This document shows, piece after piece, positions 44,756-53,941 of a DNA stretch of 64,000 bases. Numbering within the stretch: position 1 is the first letter of the stretch; each line of letters opens with the position of its first letter. The translations under genes were made by a program, and so were the position numbers. The DNA comes from Chryseobacterium lathyri (GTDB lineage: Bacteria; Bacteroidota; Bacteroidia; Flavobacteriales; Weeksellaceae). The notes under the pieces are model-generated. The model ran no database searches and was not told the origin of the DNA. It saw nothing but the letters and a program-made list of their open reading frames with translations. Location: contig NZ_QNFY01000007.1 of the NCBI RefSeq assembly GCF_003290185.1, positions 62,001 to 126,000 of the forward strand. Direction: 5' to 3'.

Positions 44756-45025
44756 ATGGCTAAAGAATCAATGAAAGCGCGTGAGCGCAAAAGAGAAGCA
44801 CTAGTTGCTAAATACGCTGACAAAAGAAAAGCTTTAAAAGAAGCTGGTGATTATGAAGGACTTCAGAAATTACCTAAAAATGCTTCTCCTGTAAGATTAC
44901 ACAACAGATGTAAACTAACAGGTAGACCTAGAGGATACATGAGAACGTTTGGTATTTCCAGAGTAACTTTCAGAGAAATGGCAAACAACGGTCTTATCCC
45001 GGGAGTAAGAAAAGCCAGTTGGTAA
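44756..45025 (+). CDS. rpsN: 30S ribosomal protein S14, zinc-free type
   Basis: The 89-residue protein is the long C-minus form of S14: [22 protein letters not shown] has a single Cys instead of the CxxC...CxxC zinc knuckle. Such forms do not need zinc. An unusually long 144-base gap with a strong hairpin follows. Confidence 0.98.
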   Translation: MAKESMKARERKREALVAKYADKRKALKEAGDYEGLQKLPKNASPVRLHNRCKLTGRPRGYMRTFGISRVTFREMANNGLIPGVRKASW

Positions 45026-45074
45026 TAATTACTAATTAATCGGGACAATTAAGTTGTCTGGATACTAAAGAATA

Positions 45075-45113
45075 AAAATATCAGACCCAAGATTTTCTGA
45101 AGTCTGATATTTT
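45075..45113 (+). terminator. 12-bp stem hairpin between rpsN and rpsH (attenuator-like)
   Basis: AAAATATCAGAC and GTCTGATATTTT pair perfectly over 12 bp with a 15-base loop. Only four T close the stem, so it could be a partial terminator, an mRNA processing site or a protein-binding element. A smaller hairpin (GACAATTAAGTTGTC) lies just upstream. Confidence 0.6.
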
Positions 45114-45169
45114 AATCTTCAAGTCCTTTCAATACTGATTGTCTTTAACCAATAATTTAAAATAGAAAA

Positions 45170-45568
45170 ATGGTAACAGATCCAATTTCAGATTTCCTAA
45201 CAAGAGTAAGGAACGCACAAAGCGCAGGCCACAAAGTGGTGGAAATTCCTGCATCGAAAATCAAAAAGGAGATTACTAAGATCTTATTTGACCAAGGGTA
45301 TATCTTAAACTACAAGTTTGAAGATAACGCTGTTCAAGGAGTGATCAAAATCGCTTTAAAGTATGACAAGCAAACTAACAAACCGGCTATCAAGTCTATT
45401 CAAAGAGCTTCTAGACCAGGTTTAAGACAGTACAAAGGTTCTACTGAACTTCCAAGAGTACTGAACGGTTTGGGTATAGCTGTTATCTCTACTTCTAAAG
45501 GAGTAATGACTGACAAGAAGGCTAGAGAAGAGAAAGTAGGCGGTGAAGTAATCTGCTATGTTTATTAA
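45170..45568 (+). CDS. rpsH: 30S ribosomal protein S8
   Basis: The 132-residue S8 has DPISDFLTRVRNAQSAGH at the start and the C-terminal GIAVISTSKGVMTDKKAREEKVGGEVICYVY. S8 binds helix 21 of 16S rRNA; in E. coli it also represses the spc operon by binding its mRNA. The gene is preceded by a hairpin-rich 144-base gap. Confidence 0.99.
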   Translation: MVTDPISDFLTRVRNAQSAGHKVVEIPASKIKKEITKILFDQGYILNYKFEDNAVQGVIKIALKYDKQTNKPAIKSIQRASRPGLRQYKGSTELPRVLNGLGIAVISTSKGVMTDKKAREEKVGGEVICYVY

Positions 45569-45585
45569 TTTTTAATCAGAGGAAA

Positions 45586-46131
45586 ATGTCAAGAATTGGT
45601 AAAGCAATTATAACAATTCCAGCTGGAGTTACTGTCACTGAAAATAACGGTGTTGTAACAGTTAAAGGTCCTAAAGGAGAACTTTCTCAGGAGCTTACAG
45701 CAGGAATTACTTTAGAACAGAAAGATGGTGAACTTAACGTTAACAGACCATCTGAGTCTAAACAACACAAAGCACTTCACGGTCTATACAGAGCGTTGAT
45801 CAACAACATGATCACTGGTGTTAATACAGGTTTCGAAAAGAAACTGGAACTAGTAGGGGTAGGATACAGAGCTTCACACACAGGTCAAAAACTTGAGTTA
45901 GCTTTAGGATTCTCTCACGGTATCGTATTAGAACTTCCAAGCGAAGTAAAAGTAGATACATTGACTGAAAAAGGTAAAAACCCAATTATTACTTTAGCGT
46001 CTCATGACAACCAACTTCTAGGAATGGTAGCTGCAAAGATTCGTTCTTTCAGAAAGCCTGAGCCTTACAAAGGAAAAGGTGTAAGATTCCTTGGAGAAAT
46101 TGTTAGACGTAAAGCTGGTAAATCTGCTTAA
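45586..46131 (+). CDS. rplF: 50S ribosomal protein L6
   Basis: The 181-residue L6 has MSRIGKAIITIPAGV, VGYRASHTGQKLELALGFSH and the C-terminal PEPYKGKGVRFLGEIVRRKAGK. It lies near the sarcin-ricin loop. Confidence 0.99.
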   Translation: MSRIGKAIITIPAGVTVTENNGVVTVKGPKGELSQELTAGITLEQKDGELNVNRPSESKQHKALHGLYRALINNMITGVNTGFEKKLELVGVGYRASHTGQKLELALGFSHGIVLELPSEVKVDTLTEKGKNPIITLASHDNQLLGMVAAKIRSFRKPEPYKGKGVRFLGEIVRRKAGKSA

Positions 46132-46146
46132 TAAATTATAAGTATT

Positions 46147-46500
46147 ATGGCATTAAGTAAATTAGAAAAAAGAATAAGAATAAAAAGAAGAGTAAGAGGA
46201 AAAATCTCTGGATCTTCTGAATTGCCAAGATTATCTGTATATAAAAGTAATAAGGAAATTTACGCTCAGTTAATCGATGATAAAAATGGTACAACTTTAG
46301 TTGCCGCTTCTTCAAGAGAGAAAGGTGTTGATGCTAATGGTACCAAGACTGAAGTTTCTGCTGCTGTTGGTAAAGCTATTGCTGCCAAAGCTATCGCTGC
46401 AGGAATCGAAAGTATTGTATTTGACAGAAACGGTTTCGTTTACCACGGAAGAGTGAAAGCTCTTGCTGATGGAGCGAGAGAAGGAGGACTTAAATTCTAA
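46147..46500 (+). CDS. rplR: 50S ribosomal protein L18
   Basis: The 117-residue L18 has [21 protein letters not shown], then [18 protein letters not shown] and [19 protein letters not shown]. It carries 5S rRNA into the 50S subunit. Confidence 0.99.
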   Translation: MALSKLEKRIRIKRRVRGKISGSSELPRLSVYKSNKEIYAQLIDDKNGTTLVAASSREKGVDANGTKTEVSAAVGKAIAAKAIAAGIESIVFDRNGFVYHGRVKALADGAREGGLKF

Positions 46501-46519
46501 TCATAAAATTTCGGAAAAT

Positions 46520-47041
46520 ATGTTAGGACTAGATAATATAGAAAGAGTAAAACCGGGAGGATTAGAATTAAAAGATCGTCTCGTAGCTGTTAACAGAGTA
46601 ACAAAAGTAACCAAAGGAGGTAGAGCTTTCGGATTTTCTGCTATTGTTGTAGTAGGAAACGAAGACGGAGTAATCGGTCACGGTCTTGGAAAATCTAAAG
46701 AAGTAGCTTCTGCAATTGCTAAAGCTGTTGAAGATGCTAAGAAAAACCTTGTGAAAGTTCCTGTAATGAACCACACAATCCCTCACCAGACTACTGCCAG
46801 ATACGGTGGTGCAGATATCTTCTTAAGACCTGCTTCTCACGGTACAGGACTTATCGCCGGTGGTGCGGTAAGAGCGGTATTGGAGTCTGCTGGTATTCAC
46901 GATATCCTTTCAAAATCTAAAGGATCTTCTAACCCTCACAACGTGGTGAAAGCTACTTTCAAAGCGTTATTGGATATCAGAAGACCTGAAGAGATCGCTA
47001 GAATGAGAGGAGTTTCTTTAAGTAAAGTGTTTAACGGTTAA
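46520..47041 (+). CDS. rpsE: 30S ribosomal protein S5
   Basis: The 173-residue S5 starts at the ATG at 46520 ([14 protein letters not shown]). A longer frame from 46463 would overlap rplR and lacks family support. It has the S5 signature [22 protein letters not shown] and [17 protein letters not shown]. It acts at the mRNA entry channel. Confidence 0.98.
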   Translation: MLGLDNIERVKPGGLELKDRLVAVNRVTKVTKGGRAFGFSAIVVVGNEDGVIGHGLGKSKEVASAIAKAVEDAKKNLVKVPVMNHTIPHQTTARYGGADIFLRPASHGTGLIAGGAVRAVLESAGIHDILSKSKGSSNPHNVVKATFKALLDIRRPEEIARMRGVSLSKVFNG

Positions 47042-47051
47042 TATTAGAACA

Positions 47052-47228
47052 ATGGCAACAATCAAAGTAAAGCAAGTAAGAAGCGCTATTGGAAGAACAA
47101 AAACCCAAAAGAGAACGCTTGAAGCATTAGGATTTAAGAAACTTCACCAAGTTGTAGAACACGAAGCTACTCCTTCTATCTTAGGAATGATAGCTGCAGT
47201 TAGTCATTTACTTGAAGTTCAAAAATAA
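47052..47228 (+). CDS. rpmD: 50S ribosomal protein L30
   Basis: The 58-residue frame translates as MATIKVKQVRSAIGRTKTQ, then LEALGFKKLHQVVEHE and PSILGMIAAVSHLLEV. It has the L30 length and sits in the conserved place between rpsE and rplO. It is too short for ordinary ORF-length cut-offs. Confidence 0.97.
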   Translation: MATIKVKQVRSAIGRTKTQKRTLEALGFKKLHQVVEHEATPSILGMIAAVSHLLEVQK

Positions 47229-47249
47229 TTTTTAACAAAAGAAATTAAA

Positions 47250-47699
47250 ATGAATTTAAATAACATAAAACCTGCTGCAGGATCTACTTTCAATTCAAAA
47301 AGAATTGGTAGAGGTCAGGGTACAGGAAAAGGAGGTACTGCTACGAAAGGTCATAAAGGTCAGAAAGCTAGAGCTGGTTATTCTCAGAAAATCGGTTTCG
47401 AAGGTGGACAGATGCCTTTACAAAGGAGATTACCTAAATTCGGTTTCAAAAACGTAAACAGAAAAGAGTTTAGAGGAGTAAACCTTGATACTATCCAAAT
47501 TTTAATCGAGAACAAATCCATTACTGGAGATATCACGAAAGAAGTTTTAGTAGAAAACGGTTTAGTTTCTAAAAACGAATTAGTGAAAATTATGGGTAGA
47601 GGAGAATTGAAATCTGCGGTTTCAATCTCTGCTGACAAGTTCACTAAATCTGCTGAAGAGCTTATTGCTAAAGCAGGTGGAAAAGCAATTACCTTATAA
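47250..47699 (+). CDS. rplO: 50S ribosomal protein L15
   Basis: The 149-residue L15 begins MNLNNIKPAAGSTFNSKRIG and has the Gly-rich GRGQGTGKGGTATKGHKGQK, then GFEGGQMPLQRRLPKFGF. It is a late 50S assembly protein. Confidence 0.99.
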   Translation: MNLNNIKPAAGSTFNSKRIGRGQGTGKGGTATKGHKGQKARAGYSQKIGFEGGQMPLQRRLPKFGFKNVNRKEFRGVNLDTIQILIENKSITGDITKEVLVENGLVSKNELVKIMGRGELKSAVSISADKFTKSAEELIAKAGGKAITL

Positions 47700-47708
47700 T
47701 ACTTACTA

Positions 47709-49088
47709 ATGAAAGAATTTATACAAACCCTTAAAAATATTTGGAGCCTAAAGGAATTAAGAGATAAAATTCTCTTTACGTTAGGTATTATCCTTGTGTA
47801 TAGATTCGCATCTTATATCTCACTTCCCGCAATTAACCTTGCAGAAGTGGGAGATCTCTTAGAGCATTATAAAAATCAAGGCGGTAACAAGCAAGGAGCA
47901 GGTCTCCTTGGCTTGCTTTCGTCGTTTACGGGGGGGGCTTTCAGCCACGCTTCCGTAATGGCGTTGGGAATCATGCCTTATATTTCTGCTTCTATTATTG
48001 TTCAGTTGATGGGGATGGCTATTCCTTATCTTCAGAAACTTCAGAAGGATGGAGAGTCTGGTAGAAATACATTGAATCAAATTACTAGATGGTTAACGAT
48101 TGGTGTTTGTCTTGTACAAGCTCCTTCTTATTTAACGTCTATTACTCAATTATTCTTACCGTATGCTCAGTTCTCTTCTGCATACTATGTAGAGCCAAAT
48201 TCTATCATGTTCTGGTTACCAAGTATTGTAATTTTGGTTGCCGGTTCAGTGTTCGCAATGTGGTTAGGTGAGAAAATCACCGACAAAGGTATCGGAAATG
48301 GTATTTCCATCCTTATTATGGTGGGGATCCTATCAAGATTACCTGAAGCATTCGTACAGGAAATGGCCGTGCAGAACGGAAAAGGAGGAATGGGATCTAT
48401 CATGATCCTTATAGAAGTAATATTCTGGATGCTGGTAGTTCTTTTAGCAGTAGTATTATCTGTTGCTGTCAGAAAAATTCCAATTCAGTATGTAAGCAGA
48501 GCTCAAGCAAGAGGAGGTGTAAACAGAAATCTTATGCAGGGAGCAAGACAATGGATCCCATTGAAAGTAAATGCTGCTGGTGTAATGCCGATTATCTTTG
48601 CTCAGGCATTGATGTTCGTACCAGGACTATTAACGAAATTCGATGAGTCCAATACTTTTCTTGCAGGTTTCAAGAATGTTTTTAGCTGGCAGTACAATGT
48701 ATTGTTCGCGCTATTAATTATTATCTTCTCATTCTTCTATACTGCAATTACGATTCCGGTAAACCAAATGGCTGATGATTTGAAGAGAAATGGAGGTTTA
48801 GTACCGAAAGTAAGACCCGGTAAAGAAACAGCTGATTATTTAGATGATATTTTATCAAAAATTACCTTGCCAGGTGCAATATTTTTGTCTATCTTTGCAG
48901 TCCTTCCAGCAATAGTGCATGGAAGCTTTGTTCAGACAGATGCGTTCGCCCTATTTTTCGGGGGAACATCACTATTGATTATGGTTGGAGTTATTTTAGA
49001 TACCGTTCAACAGATTAATACATATCTGCTGAATCATCACTATGATGGCTTAATGCAGTCTAAATTATCAAGAACGACTGGATATTAA
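47709..49088 (+). CDS. secY: Sec translocon channel subunit SecY
   Basis: The 459-residue protein has ten membrane helices. It shows SHASVMALGIMPYISASIIVQL (plug and second helix region), GNGISILIMVGILSRLP and the cytoplasmic loop VNRNLMQGARQWIPLKVNAAGVMPIIFAQ. It forms the protein-conducting channel with SecE and SecG. A run of eight G occurs in codons for Thr-Gly-Gly-Ala (47930-47937). Confidence 0.99.
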   Translation: MKEFIQTLKNIWSLKELRDKILFTLGIILVYRFASYISLPAINLAEVGDLLEHYKNQGGNKQGAGLLGLLSSFTGGAFSHASVMALGIMPYISASIIVQLMGMAIPYLQKLQKDGESGRNTLNQITRWLTIGVCLVQAPSYLTSITQLFLPYAQFSSAYYVEPNSIMFWLPSIVILVAGSVFAMWLGEKITDKGIGNGISILIMVGILSRLPEAFVQEMAVQNGKGGMGSIMILIEVIFWMLVVLLAVVLSVAVRKIPIQYVSRAQARGGVNRNLMQGARQWIPLKVNAAGVMPIIFAQALMFVPGLLTKFDESNTFLAGFKNVFSWQYNVLFALLIIIFSFFYTAITIPVNQMADDLKRNGGLVPKVRPGKETADYLDDILSKITLPGAIFLSIFAVLPAIVHGSFVQTDAFALFFGGTSLLIMVGVILDTVQQINTYLLNHHYDGLMQSKLSRTTGY

Positions 49089-49091
49089 TTT

Positions 49092-49307
49092 ATGGCGAAA
49101 CAAAAACATATTGAACAAGACGGCGTTATCACGGAAGCTCTTTCCAACGCCCAGTTCCGTGTAGAGCTGGAGAATGGGCATATACTTATCGCTCATATTT
49201 CCGGTAAAATGAGAATGCATTATATTAAACTTTTACCTGGAGACAAGGTAAAACTAGAAATGTCTCCCTATGATTTATCGAAAGGGAGAATCACATTTAG
49301 ATATTAA
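49092..49307 (+). CDS. infA: translation initiation factor IF-1
   Basis: The 71-residue S1-like OB fold reads [38 protein letters not shown] and [20 protein letters not shown]. It binds the 30S A site during initiation. It begins three bases after secY and precedes a hairpin-bearing gap. Confidence 0.99.
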   Translation: MAKQKHIEQDGVITEALSNAQFRVELENGHILIAHISGKMRMHYIKLLPGDKVKLEMSPYDLSKGRITFRY

Positions 49308-49314
49308 GACAAAC

Positions 49315-49342
49315 GCCAAATGGAATGTATGTTCCATTTGGC
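49315..49342 (+). terminator. 11-bp hairpin between infA and rpmJ
   Basis: GCCAAATGGAA and TTCCATTTGGC pair perfectly with a 6-base loop. No long T-run follows, so a regulatory, processing or attenuator role is as likely as termination. A second small stem (AATGAA...TTCATT) lies downstream. Confidence 0.55.
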
Positions 49343-49416
49343 TCTTGTTGAAAAATAAATACTATCAAAATGAAATCGTAAGATTCATTGGTCAGTAAAA
49401 AAAATAAATATTTCAA

Positions 49417-49533
49417 ATGAAAGTTAGAGCATCAATTAAAAAAAGAAGCGCTGATTGCAAGATTGTACGCAGAAAAGGTGTACTATTCGTAATCAACAAG
49501 AAGAACCCAAAATTTAAACAAAGACAAGGCTAA
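49417..49533 (+). CDS. rpmJ: 50S ribosomal protein L36, zinc ligands largely lost
   Basis: The 38-residue frame reads [19 protein letters not shown], then [19 protein letters not shown]. In zinc-binding L36 the ligands are Cys11, Cys14, Cys27 and His33; here they are Ser11, Cys14, Asn27 and Phe33. It is therefore a C-minus form. It sits in its normal place before rpsM. Confidence 0.97.
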   Translation: MKVRASIKKRSADCKIVRRKGVLFVINKKNPKFKQRQG

Positions 49534-49542
49534 CATTAAATT

Positions 49543-49920
49543 ATGGCGAGAATTGCAGGTATTGATTTACCAAAAAACAAAAGAGGTGTTATCGGTTTAA
49601 CTTACATCTACGGAGTTGGAAGAAGTACTTCTTCCGAAATCCTTAAAGCTGCCGGTATCAGCGAAGACAAGAAAGTCAACGAATGGAATGACGATGAATT
49701 GGCTGCAATCAGAACATATATCTCTGAAAACATAAAAGTAGAAGGAGAATTAAGATCTGAAGTGCAATTGAACATCAAGAGATTGATGGACATAGGATGC
49801 CAACGAGGAATACGTCACAGACTAGGACTACCTTTAAGAGGCCAGAGAACGAAAAACAACTCTAGAACCCGTAAAGGAAAGAGAAAAACTGTTGCTAACA
49901 AGAAAAAGGCAAGTAAATAA
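49543..49920 (+). CDS. rpsM: 30S ribosomal protein S13
   Basis: The 125-residue S13 begins [19 protein letters not shown] and has [25 protein letters not shown]. It forms head contacts with the 50S subunit and the P-site tRNA. Confidence 0.99.
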   Translation: MARIAGIDLPKNKRGVIGLTYIYGVGRSTSSEILKAAGISEDKKVNEWNDDELAAIRTYISENIKVEGELRSEVQLNIKRLMDIGCQRGIRHRLGLPLRGQRTKNNSRTRKGKRKTVANKKKASK

Positions 49921-49932
49921 TCGTTAGGAATT

Positions 49933-50322
49933 ATGGCAAAACAAACTAAAGTAGTTAAAAAAAGAAAAGTAAAAGTTGAAGCTATTGGTGAAGCGCACAT
50001 TCAGGCTTCTTTCAATAACATCATCATTTCTTTAACAAATAAAAGCGGAGAAGTTATCTCTTGGGCTTCTGCCGGTAAAATGGGTTTCAGAGGTTCTAAA
50101 AAGAATACTCCATTTGCTGCTCAAATGGCGGCTGAAAATTGCTCTAATGTTGCTCACGAAGCTGGATTAAGAAGAGTAAAGGTGTATGTGAAAGGTCCTG
50201 GTGCAGGTAGAGAATCTGCAATCAGAACAATCCACAATTCAGGTATTGAAGTTAGCGAAATCATTGATGTGACTCCTATGCCGCACAATGGATGTAGACC
50301 ACCGAAAAGAAGAAGAGTTTAA
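49933..50322 (+). CDS. rpsK: 30S ribosomal protein S11
   Basis: The 129-residue S11 has [21 protein letters not shown] and the C-terminal [17 protein letters not shown]. It lies on the 30S platform near the mRNA exit. Confidence 0.99.
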   Translation: MAKQTKVVKKRKVKVEAIGEAHIQASFNNIIISLTNKSGEVISWASAGKMGFRGSKKNTPFAAQMAAENCSNVAHEAGLRRVKVYVKGPGAGRESAIRTIHNSGIEVSEIIDVTPMPHNGCRPPKRRRV

Positions 50323-50341
50323 TTTTTAGAATTTACCCATT

Positions 50342-50950
50342 ATGGCAAGATATATTGGACCTAAAACTAAGATTGCTAGAAAGTTTGGTGCTGCAATCTA
50401 CGGAGATGACAAAAACTTCGAAAGAAGAAAAAACCAACCGCCAGGACAACACGGTCCTAACAAAAGAAGAGGTGCTAAAAAATCTGAATATGCAATTCAG
50501 CTAGCTGAAAAGCAAAAAGCTAAATATACTTACGGTATTTTAGAAAAGCAGTTTGCTAACTTATTTGAAAAAGCACACAGAAGTAAAGGTGTAACAGGTG
50601 AAGTTCTATTACAGCTTTGTGAATCAAGATTGGATAACGTAGTATTCAGATTAGGTTTTGCTAAAACAAGATCTGCTGCTAGACAGTTAACTTCTCACAG
50701 ACACATCACTGTGAATGGGGAGATCCTTAACATTCCTTCTTATTTAGTAAAAGCAGGTGATGTGATCGCTGTAAGAGAGAAATCTAAATCTCTTGAGGTT
50801 GTTACTGATTCATTAGCTTCTAAAGCTAATTATGAGTGGTTACAATTCAACGATGAGAAGAAAGAAGGTACTTTCGTTTCTGCTCCTGAAAGAATCCAGA
50901 TTCCGGAGGACATCAAGGAACAGCTTATCGTCGAACTTTACTCTAAATAA
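50342..50950 (+). CDS. rpsD: 30S ribosomal protein S4
   Basis: The 202-residue S4 has [16 protein letters not shown] at the N-terminus and the S4 RNA-binding domain ([20 protein letters not shown], then [11 protein letters not shown]). The N-terminal domain lacks the zinc Cys cluster of some S4 proteins. It is a primary 16S rRNA binder. Confidence 0.99.
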   Translation: MARYIGPKTKIARKFGAAIYGDDKNFERRKNQPPGQHGPNKRRGAKKSEYAIQLAEKQKAKYTYGILEKQFANLFEKAHRSKGVTGEVLLQLCESRLDNVVFRLGFAKTRSAARQLTSHRHITVNGEILNIPSYLVKAGDVIAVREKSKSLEVVTDSLASKANYEWLQFNDEKKEGTFVSAPERIQIPEDIKEQLIVELYSK

Positions 50951-50983
50951 TTTTTTAATCAAATTTTTGCTCAACCCAATAAT

Positions 50984-51979
50984 ATGGCAATTTTACAATT
51001 CATAAAACCCGATAAAGTAATTTTACTTAACTCTGATGAATTTAAAGGTCAATTCGAATTCAGACCATTAGAACCAGGTTTCGGGCTTACAATCGGTAAT
51101 GCTTTGAGAAGAGTGTTGCTTTCTTCTCTGGAAGGATATGCTATTTCATCTATCAAAATAGAAGGTGTAGAGCACGAATTTTCAACTATTCCAGGAGTAA
51201 TCGAAGACGTTACCGAAATTATTCTTAACCTTAAGCAGGTAAGATTAAAAGCTTCAGCAGAAGGCCAGGCCAACGAGCAGGTAATTGCTAAAGTTTCAGG
51301 TCAAACAGTTATTACTGCTGGTGATTTAGGAAAGTCTATCAACGGATTTGAGGTGCTGAACCCGGACCTTTTGATCTGCAACCTAAACAGTGATGTAACT
51401 TTCGAAATTACTTTCAATATAGAAAAAGGAAGAGGGTATGTTCCTTCAGAACAGAATAAGTCAAACAATGCACCCGTAGGTACTATTGCTATTGACTCTA
51501 TTTTCACGCCAATTAAGAAAGTACAATACAGCATTGAAAATTATCGTGTAGAGCAAAAAACAGACTACGAAAAACTTGTATTAGATATAGAAACTGATGG
51601 TTCCATCAGTCCTCAAAATGCTTTAACTGAAGCTTCTAAGATATTAATTTATCACTTCATGTTGTTCTCTGATGAGAGAATAACTCTTGAAACAGAAGCT
51701 GTAAAAGCATCTATCCAATATGACGAAGAAACACTTCATACAAGACAATTACTTAAGTCTAAATTAGCAGATATGGATCTTTCTGTAAGAGCCCTTAACT
51801 GTCTGAAAGCAGCTGAAGTAGAAACTCTTGGAGAACTGGTTTCTTACAGTAAGTCTGATTTGATGAAATTCAGAAATTTTGGTAAAAAATCTTTGACAGA
51901 ACTAGAAGAATTAGTGCATTCAAAAGGTCTTAACTTCGGTTTCGACGTTGCAAAATATAAGTTAGACGCTGATAAATAA
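50984..51979 (+). CDS. rpoA: RNA polymerase alpha subunit
   Basis: The 331-residue protein has the N-terminal assembly domain with [19 protein letters not shown] and the C-terminal domain from about 250 ([37 protein letters not shown]) that contacts upstream DNA and activators. It lies 33 bases after rpsD and 6 before rplQ. Confidence 0.99.
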   Translation: MAILQFIKPDKVILLNSDEFKGQFEFRPLEPGFGLTIGNALRRVLLSSLEGYAISSIKIEGVEHEFSTIPGVIEDVTEIILNLKQVRLKASAEGQANEQVIAKVSGQTVITAGDLGKSINGFEVLNPDLLICNLNSDVTFEITFNIEKGRGYVPSEQNKSNNAPVGTIAIDSIFTPIKKVQYSIENYRVEQKTDYEKLVLDIETDGSISPQNALTEASKILIYHFMLFSDERITLETEAVKASIQYDEETLHTRQLLKSKLADMDLSVRALNCLKAAEVETLGELVSYSKSDLMKFRNFGKKSLTELEELVHSKGLNFGFDVAKYKLDADK

Positions 51980-51985
51980 TTAATA

Positions 51986-52513
51986 ATGAGACACGGTAAA
52001 AAATTCAATCACTTAGGAAGAACAGCTTCTCATAGAAGTGCTTTACTTTCTAATATGGCTTGTTCTCTAATTGAGCATAAAAGAATCAACACTACTGTAG
52101 CTAAAGCTAAGGCTTTAAGAGTATATGTTGAACCTCTATTAACAAAGGCAAAAGAAGATACTACACACAATAGAAGAATTGTTTTTTCATATCTTCAAAG
52201 TAAAGAGGCGGTTGCTGAACTTTTCAGATCAGTAGCTCCTAAAATCGCAGAAAGAAACGGCGGTTATACAAGAATCATCAAGACTGGTTTCAGACAAGGT
52301 GATGCTGCTGACATGGCTCTTATTGAGCTGGTTGATTTCAACGAACTTTACAATCCTAATGCTGAGGAGAAAAAAGCTACAAGAAGAAGCAGAAGATCTG
52401 CAACTGCAAAAAAAGCTGAAGCTGTAGTAGCTGAAGCTCCAAAAGCAGAAGAGAAAACTGAAGAGCCTAAGGCTCAGGCAGCTGACTCTGCAGAAGAGAA
52501 AACTGAAGAATAA
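51986..52513 (+). CDS. rplQ: 50S ribosomal protein L17 with acidic C-terminal tail
   Basis: The 175-residue protein begins [21 protein letters not shown] and has the L17 core to about residue 125 ([13 protein letters not shown]). An extra tail of about 50 residues rich in Ala, Glu and Lys follows ([16 protein letters not shown] and similar). The tail is absent from E. coli L17 but common in Bacteroidota. It is the last gene of the operon. Confidence 0.98.
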   Translation: MRHGKKFNHLGRTASHRSALLSNMACSLIEHKRINTTVAKAKALRVYVEPLLTKAKEDTTHNRRIVFSYLQSKEAVAELFRSVAPKIAERNGGYTRIIKTGFRQGDAADMALIELVDFNELYNPNAEEKKATRRSRRSATAKKAEAVVAEAPKAEEKTEEPKAQAADSAEEKTEE

Positions 52514-52533
52514 TATTCATTCAGATATAATTG

Positions 52534-52566
52534 AAAAGCCATCCAGATTCTGGATGGCTTTTTTAT
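52534..52566 (+). terminator. terminator of the ribosomal operon
   Basis: AAAGCCATCCAG and CTGGATGGCTTT form a perfect 12-bp stem with a 3-base loop and T-run, 20 bases after the rplQ stop. Confidence 0.93.
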
Positions 52567-52692
52567 TTGCCGGCTTCTGCGAAGAACAGTAAATTTATTT
52601 CAGCAATGAAGTGAGTTTAATATTCACCATTGACAATTCAGTATCACATTCACCATTATTTTCTAAACCCCGATTCCGGAATTTATCTCGGT

Positions 52693-53127
52693 TTAAATTT
52701 TCGTTCTCTTCAATTCAATCACATTATTTCCTTGTTCCAGATGAAGACTATCACCTTTTACCCTGGCAGTCATATCATCCTTTTTGTAGATGACCTCACC
52801 GTCTTTTGTGTCTGTTTTAGGTAATGTAAATGTCTTTTTGTTGCTGGTGATCGCTACAGTATTTTCCTTAGAATCATTTTTGAATACTACTTTTACTAAT
52901 GTTCCGTCTGTAGCCTTGTAAACGAAATCTGTTTTCTCTGTCTTCTGACCGTTCACTTCAGTTGTTGAAGAACTTTGGGTTACAGAATCAATTTTCCCAT
53001 TGTTGTCGGTGATCACCGTTTCTGAACTGTCAATTTTAATTACGCTTTTGTTTCCGCTTTCACTTTTTTTACAGCTGGTTAATAATAATGCCAGAGCTGA
53101 AACTGCTATTAAAAGGCTTTTTCTCAT
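52693..53127 (-). CDS. small lipoprotein of unknown function
   Basis: The 144-residue protein has lipobox LLTSC (Cys19), then a Ser/Thr/Lys-rich beta domain (DFVYKATDGTLVKVVFKNDS, NTVAITSNKKTFTLPK, MTARVKGDSLHLEQGN) that resembles membrane-bound lysozyme-inhibitor (MliC-like) small barrels in strand order. That resemblance is weak and no function is assigned. It is divergent from the response-regulator gene. Confidence 0.75.
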   Translation of the reverse strand: MRKSLLIAVSALALLLTSCKKSESGNKSVIKIDSSETVITDNNGKIDSVTQSSSTTEVNGQKTEKTDFVYKATDGTLVKVVFKNDSKENTVAITSNKKTFTLPKTDTKDGEVIYKKDDMTARVKGDSLHLEQGNNVIELKRTKI

Positions 53128-53303
53128 GATATTTATTTTTTTATTATGTAGGGTTAATTGTTTTTCTATTGTAATAGAATTTTAACTAAATTTAATAGAA
53201 ACAAAAAACAAACCAATAACCCTGAACTCAAGCCACTAAATTACACAAAAGTGTAATTGATTCCGCCTTGTTTTCTTGCGAAATTTGTCTTAAACAAAAA
53301 ACA

Positions 53304-53936
53304 ATGAGCATTTCTATCGCCATAGTAGAAGACGAAAAGAACTACAACAACGCGTTGAAGAAGGTCATCAATTACCAGCAGGATATGCACGTGACTGCCC
53401 AGTTCTTTAATGGAAAGGAAGCCCTGAATAATCTTCCCGGTATTTCCCCAGATGTTGTTATGATGGATATCCAACTGCAGGATATGCTGGGTATCGAAAT
53501 CATTGAAAAGCTCAGAAAAGAAATGACAAAGACACAGTTCATCATGTGTACCAGTTTTGAAGATGATGAAAAGATCTTTAATTCATTAAAAGCAGGAGCC
53601 ATGGGATATCTCATCAAAGGTGAAAGCATGGACAAGATCCTTTCTTCCATCCGCGATGTATATAACGGCGGTGCCCCCATGAGCCTGTCCATCGCCCGCA
53701 GAGTCTTAAGTCATTTTGAAAAAAAACTTCCCGAAATTAAAGATTTTGATGACCTCACAGAACGTGAAAAAGAAATTCTCGAGCTCCTTTCACAGGGACT
53801 CCTTTACAAAGAAATTGCCGACAGAAAGTTCATCAGTATAGACACTGTAAAAAAACATGTAGGAAATATCTACAGAAAGCTGCACGTGAGCAATAAGGTA
53901 GAAGCAATAAATAAATTTAACCATTTTAAAAACTAA
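53304..53936 (+). CDS. LuxR/NarL-type response regulator
   Basis: The protein has 210 residues from the ATG at 53304, where the receiver domain begins (MSISIAIVEDEKN); an in-frame ATG 36 bases upstream would add a Cys-rich stretch with no family support. The receiver has Glu9, Asp10 and the phospho-acceptor Asp55 (VVMMDIQLQD). A LuxR HTH follows at about 145-205 (LTEREKEILELLSQGLLYKEIA, then IDTVKKHVGNIYRKL). It is the probable partner of the kinase encoded three genes downstream. Confidence 0.95.
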   Translation: MSISIAIVEDEKNYNNALKKVINYQQDMHVTAQFFNGKEALNNLPGISPDVVMMDIQLQDMLGIEIIEKLRKEMTKTQFIMCTSFEDDEKIFNSLKAGAMGYLIKGESMDKILSSIRDVYNGGAPMSLSIARRVLSHFEKKLPEIKDFDDLTEREKEILELLSQGLLYKEIADRKFISIDTVKKHVGNIYRKLHVSNKVEAINKFNHFKN

Positions 53937-53941
53937 GAGAC

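Noticed and set aside
46463-46519. Extended start of rpsE
   Set aside because: It overlaps rplR and adds residues not found in S5 proteins; the ATG at 46520 gives the normal N-terminus.
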